Positions 38,900-49,087 of a stretch of DNA of 64,000 bases are shown here, piece after piece. Location of the stretch: assembly GCA_021779665.1 (NCBI GenBank), contig JAJYAG010000005.1, positions 20,035 to 84,034 on the forward strand, read 5' to 3'. The number at the start of each line of letters is the position of its first letter. The stretch's first letter is position 1. Origin of the DNA: Bacteroidota bacterium. Its GTDB lineage: Bacteria > Bacteroidota > Bacteroidia > Bacteroidales > JAAUTT01. The notes beneath the pieces were generated by a model. The model ran no database searches, was not told the origin of the DNA, and saw only the letters and a program-made list of their open reading frames with translations. The translations under genes and the position numbers were made by a program.

Positions 38900-40438
38900 A
38901 TGGAAAATTTAAAAACTTTTAACGAGAAAATGACCAAATACCGTTGGACCATTTGCTCGTTAGTATTCTTTGCAACAACTATCAACTACCTGGACCGTCA
39001 GGTATTAAGCTTATTGAAAGACCGCCTGGAAGTTCAGTTCAACTGGACCGAATCGGACTATGCAAACATTGTGTCCGTGTTTCAGTTTGTTTATGCTATT
39101 TCCATGCTTTTTGCTGGCAGGTTTATGGATTGGCTTGGAACTAAATGGGGTTATGCATGGTCTTTGATCATATGGTCAGTTGGTGCAATGATTCATGCTG
39201 TTGCAAAAAGTACCGGAGGATTTATGGTTGCCCGTGGAGTTTTAGGATTTGGTGAAGCAGGCAACTTTCCCGCAGCTATCAAAACAACAGCCGAATGGTT
39301 TCCTAAAAAAGAAAGAGCGCTTGCAACCGGGATATTCAATTCAGGCACAAATGTTGGCGCCATCCTTGCTCCAGTAACAGTTCCCTGGATTGCCGACCAC
39401 ATGGGATGGCAATGGACTTTCCTGATTATTGGAGGTATTGGATTCTTCTGGCTAATTTTCTGGTTTTGGCTCTACGAAACTCCACGACTCAGCCAAAAAA
39501 TCAACAAGGCTGAATTCGATTATATTCACAGCGATATAGAAGAACAGCAAATAAATACCGAAAGTGATAAAAAGGAAAAAGTTTCCTGGTTTCAGCTTTT
39601 AAAATACAAACAAACCTGGGCTTTCAGCATTGGTAAATTTTTGACTGACGGGGTATGGTGGTTCTTCCTTTTCTGGTTACCAGCCTACCTTAAAGCTCAA
39701 TATGGCATGACCGGAATGCAGGTAGCGTTCCCGCTCGGAGTTCTTTATACTTTGACCTGTTTTGGCAGCGTAGGCGGCGGCTGGTTCCCAATGTACTTCA
39801 TGAATAAAGGAATGGATCCGTATGCAGCCCGCATGAAGGCTATGTTGACCATAGCTATGATACCTCTTGTTGTTTTAAGCGCTCAGTATCTTGGTGCTTA
39901 CAGTTATTGGATGCCGGTAATCATTATTGGTATCGGAGCATCAGCTCACCAGGCATGGTCGGCAAATATTTTCACTACTGTTTCGGATATGTTCCCGAAA
40001 AAAGCTGTTGGATCAGTAACCGGAATTGGTGGTATGGCAGGAGGTCTTGGAGGAATCGTGATCAATAAAAGTGCAGGATGGCTTTTTGATGCTTACCGCG
40101 GCGCAGGTATTGCAAAGTCGTGGGTTGAAGCAAAAGCTTCCAACCTGGGCGCGTTTGTTGATCAAATAAAAGGCCTGAGTTTAAAAAACAGCCATGGTGA
40201 TATAATTAATCTCGATACGGTGGAAATTAACCATTTACCTGCAGATGTTGCCAATCAGCTTATGACCATTGATCCGACAAAGTTCTAGCAGTTAAAAACC
40301 TTGCAGGCCGGATTGGTACAGGGCGAAATGACAATTGCTTATACCTATGTCTTTATATATTGTGCTTTGGCTTATGTTTTAGCATGGATGATAATGAAAT
40401 CGCTTGTGCCAAAGTTTAAACCAATTACTGATTTGTAA
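38900..40438 (+). pseudogene. exuT: MFS hexuronate transporter interrupted by an in-frame TAG at 40286-40288
   Basis: 462-aa ORF ends PTKF*, but the same frame continues QLKTLQAGLVQGEMTIAYTYVFIYCALAYVLAWMIMKSLVPKFKPITDL* (last TM helix and tail). Confidence 0.8.
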
Positions 40439-40464
40439 ACCTGTTAAATTAAACATATTGAAAG

Positions 40465-40492
40465 TGCCTGGCTACCCGCCGGGCATTTTTTT
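40465..40492 (+). terminator. Rho-independent terminator after exuT
   Basis: TGCCTGGC-TACCC-GCCGGGCA followed by TTTTTTT. Confidence 0.8.
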
Positions 40493-40609
40493 GATACCCT
40501 ACAGCCATGAATTTTTCAGCACATTCACTTTTTATTACACATTCAGTATTATTATTTCCTGATATTGCTCCAGTTTTATAATTTTGTGGTTTATCCAGCT
40601 ATAACGCTT

Positions 40610-42484
40610 ATGCAATTGACCTTAAAAGTTTTATCATTACTGCTGATATTTACAGTGTTTACTGTATATGGACAGAATGAGCCGGTGCCTATCACTATTT
40701 CGAAGGAAAAAGCCATTATTGATGGCAAAGCTTACTACCTGCACACTGTAAAACAGGGAGAAACTCTTTTTTCCATAGCAAAAGCCTACAACGTTCCTCA
40801 AAAGGATATCGTTTCCATCAATAAAGATGCGGCTACATCTATAAAAACAGGACAGGTATTAAAAATCCCCTCTGATCAGCTGGCAAAGTTGCCACCATCC
40901 ATGAATTCGGAAAATTATATATTTCATATTGTTGAAGCAGGCCAAACTGCATATTCTATTGCAACAAAATACAATATCACAAAAGAGGAGCTTTTTAAAC
41001 ACAATCCTGAAGCTGAAATTAGCCCGCTGCAAGCCGGACAGGTAATTAAAATCCCTAAAGCTTCAAATGGAGAAGCAAAGCATTCGGATGTTTTGGCTTC
41101 TTCGCCATCCTTCAAGGAGCATAAGGTGAAAAGGAAAGAGACGTTATATTCAATTTCCCGTTCTTATCTGGTTACTGTAGATGATATTATAGCCCTTAAT
41201 CCTGAGTTAAATACTTCAGATCTTAAAACAGGACAGATCCTTAAAATCCCAACCGAACCAATCCGGGTAAACTCCGCTGACAATAACGAAGCTCCGGTTG
41301 AAACAGCCAAAATAATTATTCCTGTCAGCAGCGAACCTTGTTCTCCCATTGATCCAAAACTGGTTCATAATGTGGCATTCCTTCTGCCCTTGTTTCTTGA
41401 TGAGAATAAAACTATTGTCGATCTGGATTCTGTTTCAGGAAACAAGAACATCGAAGACAGGCTTCTTTTTGCACGATCGAAGAACCCCCTTGAATTTTAC
41501 GAAGGCGCTCTGATTGCAATAGATTCATTAAAAAAGGCCGGTCATTCATTCAAAATTCATGTTTACGATACTGGCCGCGATCTCCAGAAGCTGAACTCGA
41601 TATTGAGCCGCAAGGAATTATCGGAAATGGAACTTTTTATCGGCCCGTTTGACTCACTCCTTATTGATAAAGCTCTTGCTTTCGCTAATACTTACAATAT
41701 CAAGGTAGTTTCCCCTCTTTCACAAAATATCAATATGCTGAAAGGGAACCCAAATCTCTACCAGGTTAACCCTTCCGAAACTTCCAAAATAGAAGCCGCA
41801 ATACAGTACCTTTCAACTCAGAGAGATAAAAATATTATTTTATTTAAATCGAGCCGTCCGGCTGATAAGGACATATTCAACGCTTTTGAAGAGAGATTGA
41901 ATATCCTGAGAGTAGAAGGATTTCAGTTTAAAACACATAACGGAAATAAAGATGGTACCCTAAGCAGTAAACTTGTAATTGACAAAGAAAATCTTGTTAT
42001 TGTGCCTTCCAACGAAGAAATAGTTGTCGCCGATGTTCTGCGTAATATGAATTATGTGAACAGTAGTTACAAGATTTCGGTTTTTGGGTTACCCAGGTGG
42101 ACAACTTTTACCAGCATTGATATTACCTTCCTGCATAATCTTCAGTACGAGTATTATACCTCATTTTTCCCCGAGTATAATAAGCCGGTTACCAATAGCT
42201 TTATTCTAAAAATGAGGGATTACTTCAAAACCGAGCCAGGCGCGCAGTCATTCAGCAGTCAGGGTTACAGTTATGCATTTTTAGGGTACGACGTTACATT
42301 CTACTTTCTGAATGCCCTGGCAAAATATGGACGTAACTTCGAAAGTTGTCTCCCAACATATCATGTAGATTTAATTCAGTCGGATTTCCACTTTTCAAAA
42401 TCTGAAAATGGAAATGGCATTATGAATAAGGCTGTTAATATTGTCAGGTATAATAAGGACTATACCATTAAAAAGGCATATTAA
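40610..42484 (+). CDS. LysM-repeat protein with C-terminal periplasmic-binding-like domain
   Basis: Three LysM repeats (HTVKQGETLFSIAKAYNV, HIVEAGQTAYSIATKYNI, HKVKRKETLYSISRSYLV). Confidence 0.9.
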   Translation: MQLTLKVLSLLLIFTVFTVYGQNEPVPITISKEKAIIDGKAYYLHTVKQGETLFSIAKAYNVPQKDIVSINKDAATSIKTGQVLKIPSDQLAKLPPSMNSENYIFHIVEAGQTAYSIATKYNITKEELFKHNPEAEISPLQAGQVIKIPKASNGEAKHSDVLASSPSFKEHKVKRKETLYSISRSYLVTVDDIIALNPELNTSDLKTGQILKIPTEPIRVNSADNNEAPVETAKIIIPVSSEPCSPIDPKLVHNVAFLLPLFLDENKTIVDLDSVSGNKNIEDRLLFARSKNPLEFYEGALIAIDSLKKAGHSFKIHVYDTGRDLQKLNSILSRKELSEMELFIGPFDSLLIDKALAFANTYNIKVVSPLSQNINMLKGNPNLYQVNPSETSKIEAAIQYLSTQRDKNIILFKSSRPADKDIFNAFEERLNILRVEGFQFKTHNGNKDGTLSSKLVIDKENLVIVPSNEEIVVADVLRNMNYVNSSYKISVFGLPRWTTFTSIDITFLHNLQYEYYTSFFPEYNKPVTNSFILKMRDYFKTEPGAQSFSSQGYSYAFLGYDVTFYFLNALAKYGRNFESCLPTYHVDLIQSDFHFSKSENGNGIMNKAVNIVRYNKDYTIKKAY

Positions 42485-43839
42485 ACCCTGGCATTTTGCA
42501 TTCCAATATATTTTGAAACATTGAACTTTCGCTTACATCCATTGTAGTTCATGTAGCGGATCATCCCGTAAACAGGATGCTTGTTCCAGGCGCGATCATG
42601 GACTCCTCCGATTGCCCAGGCACAGCCGGCATAGCCGTTCGGATCGCGGCCATCGAGTTCATATTTGTCGTTCAGGTATATTGCTGTCGCCAATGCATCT
42701 TCAGGGTTTGCTGACCATTCCAGGATCTTTTTTGCCCAATACATGCGCATAAAACCATGCATTTTACCAGTATCAACCATTTCCTTCTGGGCGGCATTCC
42801 AAAGTTCGTCGTGAGTTGAGGCAACTTCGAACTCCGCAGGTGTATATAAAAATTCACGTTTATCGGCCTTGTGCTCATTGAGGCTCTTCTTTGCCCAATC
42901 GGGAAAGCCTTCAAACAAATCATAATTCAAATTATAAAAGCAGAAGTTATCAGCAAGTTCTCTCCTGACAATAATTTCCTCCAGAAAGGCTTCTTTCGAT
43001 TCCGGATTTACATCCTGAGTCAATACAGCTTTTACAATCTGCTGAGCCGAAATTTGACCAAAATGCAGATAAGGAGATAAGTTGGATGTTGCATCCAGCG
43101 TTGGATCGTTCCTTTCCAAAGCATAATGGTCAAGTCTGTTAGTTATAAAACGATCCAGTTGCATCAAAGCCTCCGCTTCACCTGGCCTGCACCAGTCTGC
43201 TTCCTTTACATCCCGGTTCACATCAAGCGCGTTAACAATCATACTCCAATTGTTTTGCTGAAGATCAAAACTTCCCGAATCACTTTGCCAGGGCAATTCA
43301 GGATAATCGTTCAGAAATAAGGGCAAAAGACGGTTAATTTTGGGCCGTAAGGTGTATGCCCCATATTCAGCTTTATCCGATACCAGAAAAGCCGGAACAA
43401 TATTATGTGCATCTACAACTGTTAACTTCGCATTTATCTTTTCTCCAACACCGGTGAGCCACTTTCGCTTTATCCGCAAAGGATCAAAGTCGGTAACCAG
43501 ATGCCCTACCCCATTTTCAAAACAAAACTTTGGTATTTCATCCTCGGGATTTCCCCGGAGCATGTAAAACGGGACATTTTTTTGCTGCAGCCTTAATTCC
43601 ACTTCCTGTAATCCTTTCAGCATAAATCCATACTGACGGATTGTGGCATTCAGAAAAGCGGAATTTAAGCAAAATACAACAGCGAGTGGACGCTTGCTCT
43701 CTATGGCCAGCTGCACAGCATAAATAAGAGCCCAGTTATTATCTGCTCTCTGGTCGCGGCTCATCCAGTAAACCACATTTTTTCCCTCATAATTTCCGTC
43801 CCTGATCAGCCGTGATCTCTTTGAAAGTACTTCGTCCAC
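42481..43839 (-). CDS. phr: class II CPD DNA photolyase
   Basis: VVYWMSRDQRADNNWAL; MHGFMRMYWAKKILEW; NDKYELDGRDPNGYAGCAWAIGGVHDRAW. Confidence 0.95.
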   Translation of the reverse strand: MDEVLSKRSRLIRDGNYEGKNVVYWMSRDQRADNNWALIYAVQLAIESKRPLAVVFCLNSAFLNATIRQYGFMLKGLQEVELRLQQKNVPFYMLRGNPEDEIPKFCFENGVGHLVTDFDPLRIKRKWLTGVGEKINAKLTVVDAHNIVPAFLVSDKAEYGAYTLRPKINRLLPLFLNDYPELPWQSDSGSFDLQQNNWSMIVNALDVNRDVKEADWCRPGEAEALMQLDRFITNRLDHYALERNDPTLDATSNLSPYLHFGQISAQQIVKAVLTQDVNPESKEAFLEEIIVRRELADNFCFYNLNYDLFEGFPDWAKKSLNEHKADKREFLYTPAEFEVASTHDELWNAAQKEMVDTGKMHGFMRMYWAKKILEWSANPEDALATAIYLNDKYELDGRDPNGYAGCAWAIGGVHDRAWNKHPVYGMIRYMNYNGCKRKFNVSKYIGMQNARV

Positions 43840-43949
43840 TTATGTTTATTTACGATATGTTATAAAGCTAAAAATACAAAAGACGGCCCTATAATTAGTA
43901 TTATTGTATCATAATTTTATTGTCAGGCCCCTCAGCAAAACAAGAAACT

Positions 43950-44867
43950 ATGATCAGCAAAGAAGAAAAACTATTCTCCAGAAAATGGTTTATAAATCAT
44001 GCCATGATAACATTCGGAGCATTTGTACTGGCTTGCTCCTTTGTATTCTTTATAACTCCTTATAAAATTGTTCCGGGTGGAGTTTATGGATTAAGTATTG
44101 TTATCCATTATTTAACAAAAGGGATGTTTTCGTTTGCTCCCGAAGGTTTGCCTGTTGGTACCATGGGACTTATCATGGATATTCCTCTCACCATAGTGGG
44201 GATGAGATTACTGGGACACCGTTTTGGTCTAAAAAGTATTTACGGCCTGGTGATGTCGTCGATTTTTATTGATGGCATTACTTTATACTGGGGCTACCGG
44301 CCACTGGTTGAGAACGATGCATTGCTGTCGTGTATCTTTGGAGGTGTTTTATTTGGAATTGGCCTTGCAATAATTTTCAAAGCTAAAGGAGCAACAGGAG
44401 GAACCGATACACTGGCAATGATTATCGCAAAATACACACGAATGCCTCTCGGCCAGCTACTTATTTACATTGACTCGGTGGTGGTTCTGATTGGTTTGAT
44501 TGCTTTTCGCGACTGGAAGGTTCCCCTCTATTCGTGGATTGTAATTTTTGTTACAGGTAAGGTAATCGATTACCTCATGCAGGGTCCAGGATTTGAAAAA
44601 ACTGTTTTCATCATTTCCGATAAATATGAAGAGATACGACATAAGATCTTGTTCGACATTGAACGAGGAGCCACCATGTTTCATGGCGAAGGCATGTATG
44701 AAGGCAAGCCTAAGAAAATTATTTACTGTAACCTTAACCGCCGGGAACTGGCTATACTGCAGGACTATGTATTATCCGTAGATCCTGATGCTTTCCTCAC
44801 AGTTATGGATGCAAACCAGGTAATTGGCAATGGGTTCAAAAAGTTCGACCACGACTTAATGGGTTAA
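43950..44867 (+). CDS. YitT family membrane protein (DUF2179 C-terminus)
   Basis: Multi-TM; GGTDTLAMIIAKYTRMPLGQLLIYID; C-terminal VMDANQVIGNGF. Confidence 0.9.
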   Translation: MISKEEKLFSRKWFINHAMITFGAFVLACSFVFFITPYKIVPGGVYGLSIVIHYLTKGMFSFAPEGLPVGTMGLIMDIPLTIVGMRLLGHRFGLKSIYGLVMSSIFIDGITLYWGYRPLVENDALLSCIFGGVLFGIGLAIIFKAKGATGGTDTLAMIIAKYTRMPLGQLLIYIDSVVVLIGLIAFRDWKVPLYSWIVIFVTGKVIDYLMQGPGFEKTVFIISDKYEEIRHKILFDIERGATMFHGEGMYEGKPKKIIYCNLNRRELAILQDYVLSVDPDAFLTVMDANQVIGNGFKKFDHDLMG

Positions 44868-44924
44868 TACCAATACTTTTTTCTGGCATAAATTATGTTC
44901 CAAGAGTTTGGTTATTTTTGTAAC

Positions 44925-46316
44925 ATGAAAACCCTGATAAAGATTTGCTTTTTAACCCTTATCGCATTGTATATTGGTCCAACCTACGGACAAACCGGAA
45001 CAAGTACTTCTAAAGCCGACCTGAGTATCTGTTTCCTCGAGGCAGCCTACGATGGTGACTACAACACTGTTGTTGAGTGTATAAAAAAAGGAGTTGACGT
45101 CAATGTCGAAAACTGGGATGGTTCAACCGCCCTGATGTATGCCACCGGAATAGGCAACAAGCAGATTGTAAAGCTATTGCTTGAAAAAGGAGCCAAACCA
45201 GACGCTCGTCCTTCCAATGGGTTTACGGCACTTATTACAGCCTCCCGGTTCGGATTTACAGAAATCGCAGAAATGTTACTGGCCGATTCAGCCAAAACAG
45301 ACCTGGCAGACAATAATAACGCCAACGCATTGCATTATGCCAGCCTTTACAACAACGATACCATTGTTTTTTTACTGCTTCGCTCCGGCGCTGACCCCAA
45401 TCTTTTAACAAACGACAAATCGTCGCCTCTTTCGCTGGCAGCCATAAACGGAAGCTATGAAGCTGCTTTTCTTTTAATTGAAGCCGGGGCAAACGTGAAT
45501 TCGCAGGATAAACAGGGCTTTACACCGCTAATGCTTGCCTGTCAGAGTGGAGCCTCTGATTTGGTTGACTTACTGATTAAAAACGATGCTGCAGTTAACA
45601 CAAGAAATTTTGATGGTTTTACGGCCCTTTCCCTGGCTATAACCAATAAACATAGCGATATTGTAAAATACCTGGTCGATAACGGCGCAAATGTAAAGGA
45701 ATCGAACTCTATCAGCTTAAATGCACACTCTCTGGCAAAGCTTTCGCGAGATACTTCCATAATGAATATAATCCGTAAAACTGGCGTTAAGCCAAGCTTT
45801 TTCCCCGCATTCAGAGCCGGAGGTTATGGTGCTGAATTCAATGTAAATTCAAAGAGTGTAATGACAGGATTTTTCGTAACTCAATACGATCTTAAATTCA
45901 ACATGGTCTACAACCTTGGATTTTCATTCAGGCCCGCGGCTAAAAAAATCAATTTTGCGATACCCGATGTTGGTTCCTACCAATTTATGGAACGGAGATA
46001 TTTGATCAATTTCGATTTGGGTAAAAATTTCCGTTTCAACAGAGATAATGATGCCGGAATCCATTTAGGCGGAAGGATGATCTATTCGTATGGAAAATAC
46101 CGTGGAACCAATATTCCGATCAATGGCGGATTCACCGTAGCTCCGCAGACGTGGCTTTACATCAATGTTGATAAGTTTCAGCTTCGCTTCGGGTATCATT
46201 ACAGCAATTATGGCGAAAAAGATTTAAGTAAATCGCACTTCACCATAAACCTTGTTCACAATATCATTTCGTTTAAAAACAACAGCTTCAACAGGCAACT
46301 CAAGTGGATAGATTAA
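44925..46316 (+). CDS. exported ankyrin-repeat protein with C-terminal beta-barrel-like region
   Basis: Signal peptide, about 7 ankyrin repeats, then a strand-rich domain of about 150 aa. Confidence 0.85.
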   Translation: MKTLIKICFLTLIALYIGPTYGQTGTSTSKADLSICFLEAAYDGDYNTVVECIKKGVDVNVENWDGSTALMYATGIGNKQIVKLLLEKGAKPDARPSNGFTALITASRFGFTEIAEMLLADSAKTDLADNNNANALHYASLYNNDTIVFLLLRSGADPNLLTNDKSSPLSLAAINGSYEAAFLLIEAGANVNSQDKQGFTPLMLACQSGASDLVDLLIKNDAAVNTRNFDGFTALSLAITNKHSDIVKYLVDNGANVKESNSISLNAHSLAKLSRDTSIMNIIRKTGVKPSFFPAFRAGGYGAEFNVNSKSVMTGFFVTQYDLKFNMVYNLGFSFRPAAKKINFAIPDVGSYQFMERRYLINFDLGKNFRFNRDNDAGIHLGGRMIYSYGKYRGTNIPINGGFTVAPQTWLYINVDKFQLRFGYHYSNYGEKDLSKSHFTINLVHNIISFKNNSFNRQLKWID

Positions 46317-46318
46317 GA

Positions 46319-46774
46319 ATGAAAACAACATATCAATATCTGAAAAAAATACCGCTGTTATTCAGCTTTATAGTTTTAGGGTTATTGTCGTGCGGTGACG
46401 AATATCTTTTCGATGACGTGGATTGTTCGGAATGTTATACCCCCAAACCCGAATTTGGACCTGTAACGGTTAAAATTACCATTAATGCCGAAAACAGTAA
46501 GGTTCCGGTCAAAATTTTCAAAGGGAAATATGAGGAAATTTATCTGAACGATTTTAGTTCGGCAGTTCATATCGACACCATTTCCCAATCGAGTTTTGTG
46601 GTAGATTTAAAAGTGAACGAATATTATTCGGTTGCCGCTGAGTATATAAAAGACGGGAAAAAGACGATTGTGGTAGACGGAGACAAACTAAAACTTTACC
46701 AGGTAAGCGATAATTGCGACGAAGTTTGCTGGATTTTCAGAGGTGGAGAAATTGATGCAACATTAAAAAAATAG
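46319..46774 (+). CDS. hypothetical lipoprotein
   Basis: LFSFIVLGLLSCGDEYLFDDVDCSECY. Confidence 0.7.
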   Translation: MKTTYQYLKKIPLLFSFIVLGLLSCGDEYLFDDVDCSECYTPKPEFGPVTVKITINAENSKVPVKIFKGKYEEIYLNDFSSAVHIDTISQSSFVVDLKVNEYYSVAAEYIKDGKKTIVVDGDKLKLYQVSDNCDEVCWIFRGGEIDATLKK

Positions 46775-46793
46775 CCACGCTGCTGGCGTGGCT
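46773..46793. terminator. terminator between convergent genes
   Basis: AGCCACGC-TGCTG-GCGTGGCT preceded by A-run. Confidence 0.7.
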
Positions 46794-46798
46794 CAAAA

Positions 46799-47224
46799 TT
46801 AGTTTTCAACTACCGGTATCCGGGTTTTCTTTTCTTTGAAAGAAACGGGATAAAGCATTATCCTTGCTGCATGATACTGGTAATAAAAATCGGGAGCATC
46901 TTCTTTAAAATCTGAAATTTCTTTGTCAAGTTTGTTATAAATAAATTCGTCAGTTTCCCTAAAAACCCGGCGTAAATTTTCGGAAGCAGCTTTCATTCTG
47001 TTCCTCGAAAAACGCATTCGTGTAATGTTGTTGTCTACAGCTTTTAAACCGACATTTTCAATCTCCTGAATGTCGCGTAATTTCTCGATCATTGGGATTT
47101 TCAGACAAAATATCTCGAAGGCTGATTTGAACATGTCGTTATCTTGCCATACCTCAACATTACTTTCACAAACCGCACTTACTGTAAGATACATGCGAAG
47201 TTTGTTTTCTTGTTTGTCTGTCAT
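46799..47224 (-). CDS. hypothetical protein, helical
   Basis: 141-aa ORF downstream of a divergent promoter region. Confidence 0.65.
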   Translation of the reverse strand: MTDKQENKLRMYLTVSAVCESNVEVWQDNDMFKSAFEIFCLKIPMIEKLRDIQEIENVGLKAVDNNITRMRFSRNRMKAASENLRRVFRETDEFIYNKLDKEISDFKEDAPDFYYQYHAARIMLYPVSFKEKKTRIPVVEN

Positions 47225-47492
47225 AAGATTAGGATTTAAATTTCACATACAATTTAATTAAAATTTCTGAGAAAAACTTGTTCTAAAGTGTGGATATTAC
47301 GGTATAATTTAAGATTTTCAGGTTATTACAAAATACTGATTAACTGGAATTTAAATATTACTCTTTCTAAGGATTCAACATAAACTAAAACATTCTCAAC
47401 AAGTAAATGTTGTGATAAATCAGAAACGATTTTTTCTAAATTTTATTCACTCAAATCACCAGTTTTTATTAGAATTGTTAATAAATTTCAAG

Positions 47493-48128
47493 ATGAGCTT
47501 ACGATTGTTAATTGTAATATTTGTAACCTTTTTGGTTTCGTGCACCAGGCATTACATACCTAAAACCGGTGATCTTCTTTTCCAGGATCTCGATTGCGGC
47601 GAACTCTGCGATGCCATTGAAAAAGTAACTTCCGGATACGAGGGGCGGAATTTCTCACATGTTGGCATTGTGGCAGTTGAAAATGACAGCACATTTGTTT
47701 ATGAAGCTATTGGACCCGGAGTAATAAGAACAGGTTTGGATAAGTTTATGAATCGTTCAAGAGATGTGAATGGAAATCCCAAAGTTCTGGCCGGCAGAAT
47801 AGACAAAAAATATGAATTCACAATTCCGAAAGCTGTTGACGTTTGCCGGAAACTTTTAAATAAGCCTTACGACGATGTTTTTGACCTAAATAATCAAAGT
47901 TATTATTGCTCGGAGCTTGTATATTTCGCCTTTCAGGATTCGGCAGGCAATAAGCTTTTCGATATTTCGCCTATGACCTTTAAAGATCCTGCAACCGGCA
48001 AAACATTTCCGGCCTGGGAGAATTACTATAAAGAATTAGGGAAGCCGATCCCTGAAGGCCAGCCAGGATTAAACCCGGGAGGAATATCGAGATCGGAAAA
48101 GATAAGGATAGTTTATAAGTTTTATTAG
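47493..48128 (+). CDS. YiiX/YebB-like permuted NlpC/P60 cysteine hydrolase lipoprotein
   Basis: TGDLLFQDLDCGELCDAIEKVTSGYEGRNFSHVGIV; YYCSELVYFAF. Confidence 0.85.
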   Translation: MSLRLLIVIFVTFLVSCTRHYIPKTGDLLFQDLDCGELCDAIEKVTSGYEGRNFSHVGIVAVENDSTFVYEAIGPGVIRTGLDKFMNRSRDVNGNPKVLAGRIDKKYEFTIPKAVDVCRKLLNKPYDDVFDLNNQSYYCSELVYFAFQDSAGNKLFDISPMTFKDPATGKTFPAWENYYKELGKPIPEGQPGLNPGGISRSEKIRIVYKFY

Positions 48129-48155
48129 TAAAACCGAAGCAATCTTCAACTCCGC

Positions 48156-48857
48156 TCAGACTGATCCTACCAGTTCAGAAACGCTTTCAATTACATAATC
48201 CGCATGTCTTTCGATTTGCGGCAGTTTTTCGGGCCAGAGCACTTTTGCTATCCCTGTAACCATAATGGTTGAAATTCCTAAAGATTTAGCTCCCATAAAC
48301 TCGTTTGAGCCACCATCTCCAACAAACACACAGTTCTCAGGTTTCTCTCCCAGCTTTTTCAGACATAATTCATAAATCTCCCGGTCGGGTTTCATAAAGC
48401 CTACTTCGCACGAAAAAATCACAACATCGAAGTACGGAGCTCCGGGGCATTTTTTCCAGCCTTTAGTTTCCATTACATCGGCATTACTCAAAAGAGCAAC
48501 CTTTTTTCCCGCTGCTTTTAAGGATTTTATTGCTTTAACACTCTCCGCAGGCATCAACTCCAGCGACTCTTCAAAACGCCCGGAACGGTGTTGTACCGCC
48601 TGTTTTATTAACTCGTCAGGAATGGAAGGATTTATGGAATGCGCCAACTCCCAGATGATTGTATAAGGATCGCTAATTCTGCCGGTAAGACGGTCGCGCG
48701 ATTTCTCCATCAGGTGTTCATTCCAGACCTTCCTGTCAATTCCAAGAATAGTGGCTGTAGACAAACCTTTGGGTGAAGTAACCTCAGTAGCTGTGAGCGT
48801 GTGATAAAGATCGAAAATTACAGCCTGTTTGGGTTCAATAAATTCAGAAACTTTCAT
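48156..48857 (-). CDS. HAD family hydrolase
   Basis: AVIFDLYHTLT; ALLSNAD; CVFVGDGGSNEF. Confidence 0.9.
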   Translation of the reverse strand: MKVSEFIEPKQAVIFDLYHTLTATEVTSPKGLSTATILGIDRKVWNEHLMEKSRDRLTGRISDPYTIIWELAHSINPSIPDELIKQAVQHRSGRFEESLELMPAESVKAIKSLKAAGKKVALLSNADVMETKGWKKCPGAPYFDVVIFSCEVGFMKPDREIYELCLKKLGEKPENCVFVGDGGSNEFMGAKSLGISTIMVTGIAKVLWPEKLPQIERHADYVIESVSELVGSV

Positions 48858-48967
48858 TGTAATTTATTGCTGTCCGGTATAAAAATATCACAATTGCGGC
48901 GATGTTAAAATTAAAGCCCTTCTTGTGACTTTTTCACGCCGCCAAAAATCTAAATTAAAATTATAGT

Positions 48968-49021
48968 CCCAGGGCGCCGCTTTGCTTTGCCCTGGGCTAA
49001 TTATCTAAGGCTTTCAGCCTT
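48968..49021. repeat. double-hairpin intergenic repeat
   Basis: CCCAGGGC..GCCCTGGG then AAGGCT-TTC-AGCCTT. Confidence 0.8.
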
Positions 49022-49087
49022 AAAAACTATAAAATCAAATCTACATCTTTATGCAACATAGCCATTATACCATCGACTATCGACTGT

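Noticed and set aside
42481-42484. Overlapping convergent stops (TTAA) of the LysM gene and photolyase
   Set aside because: Common compact-genome arrangement
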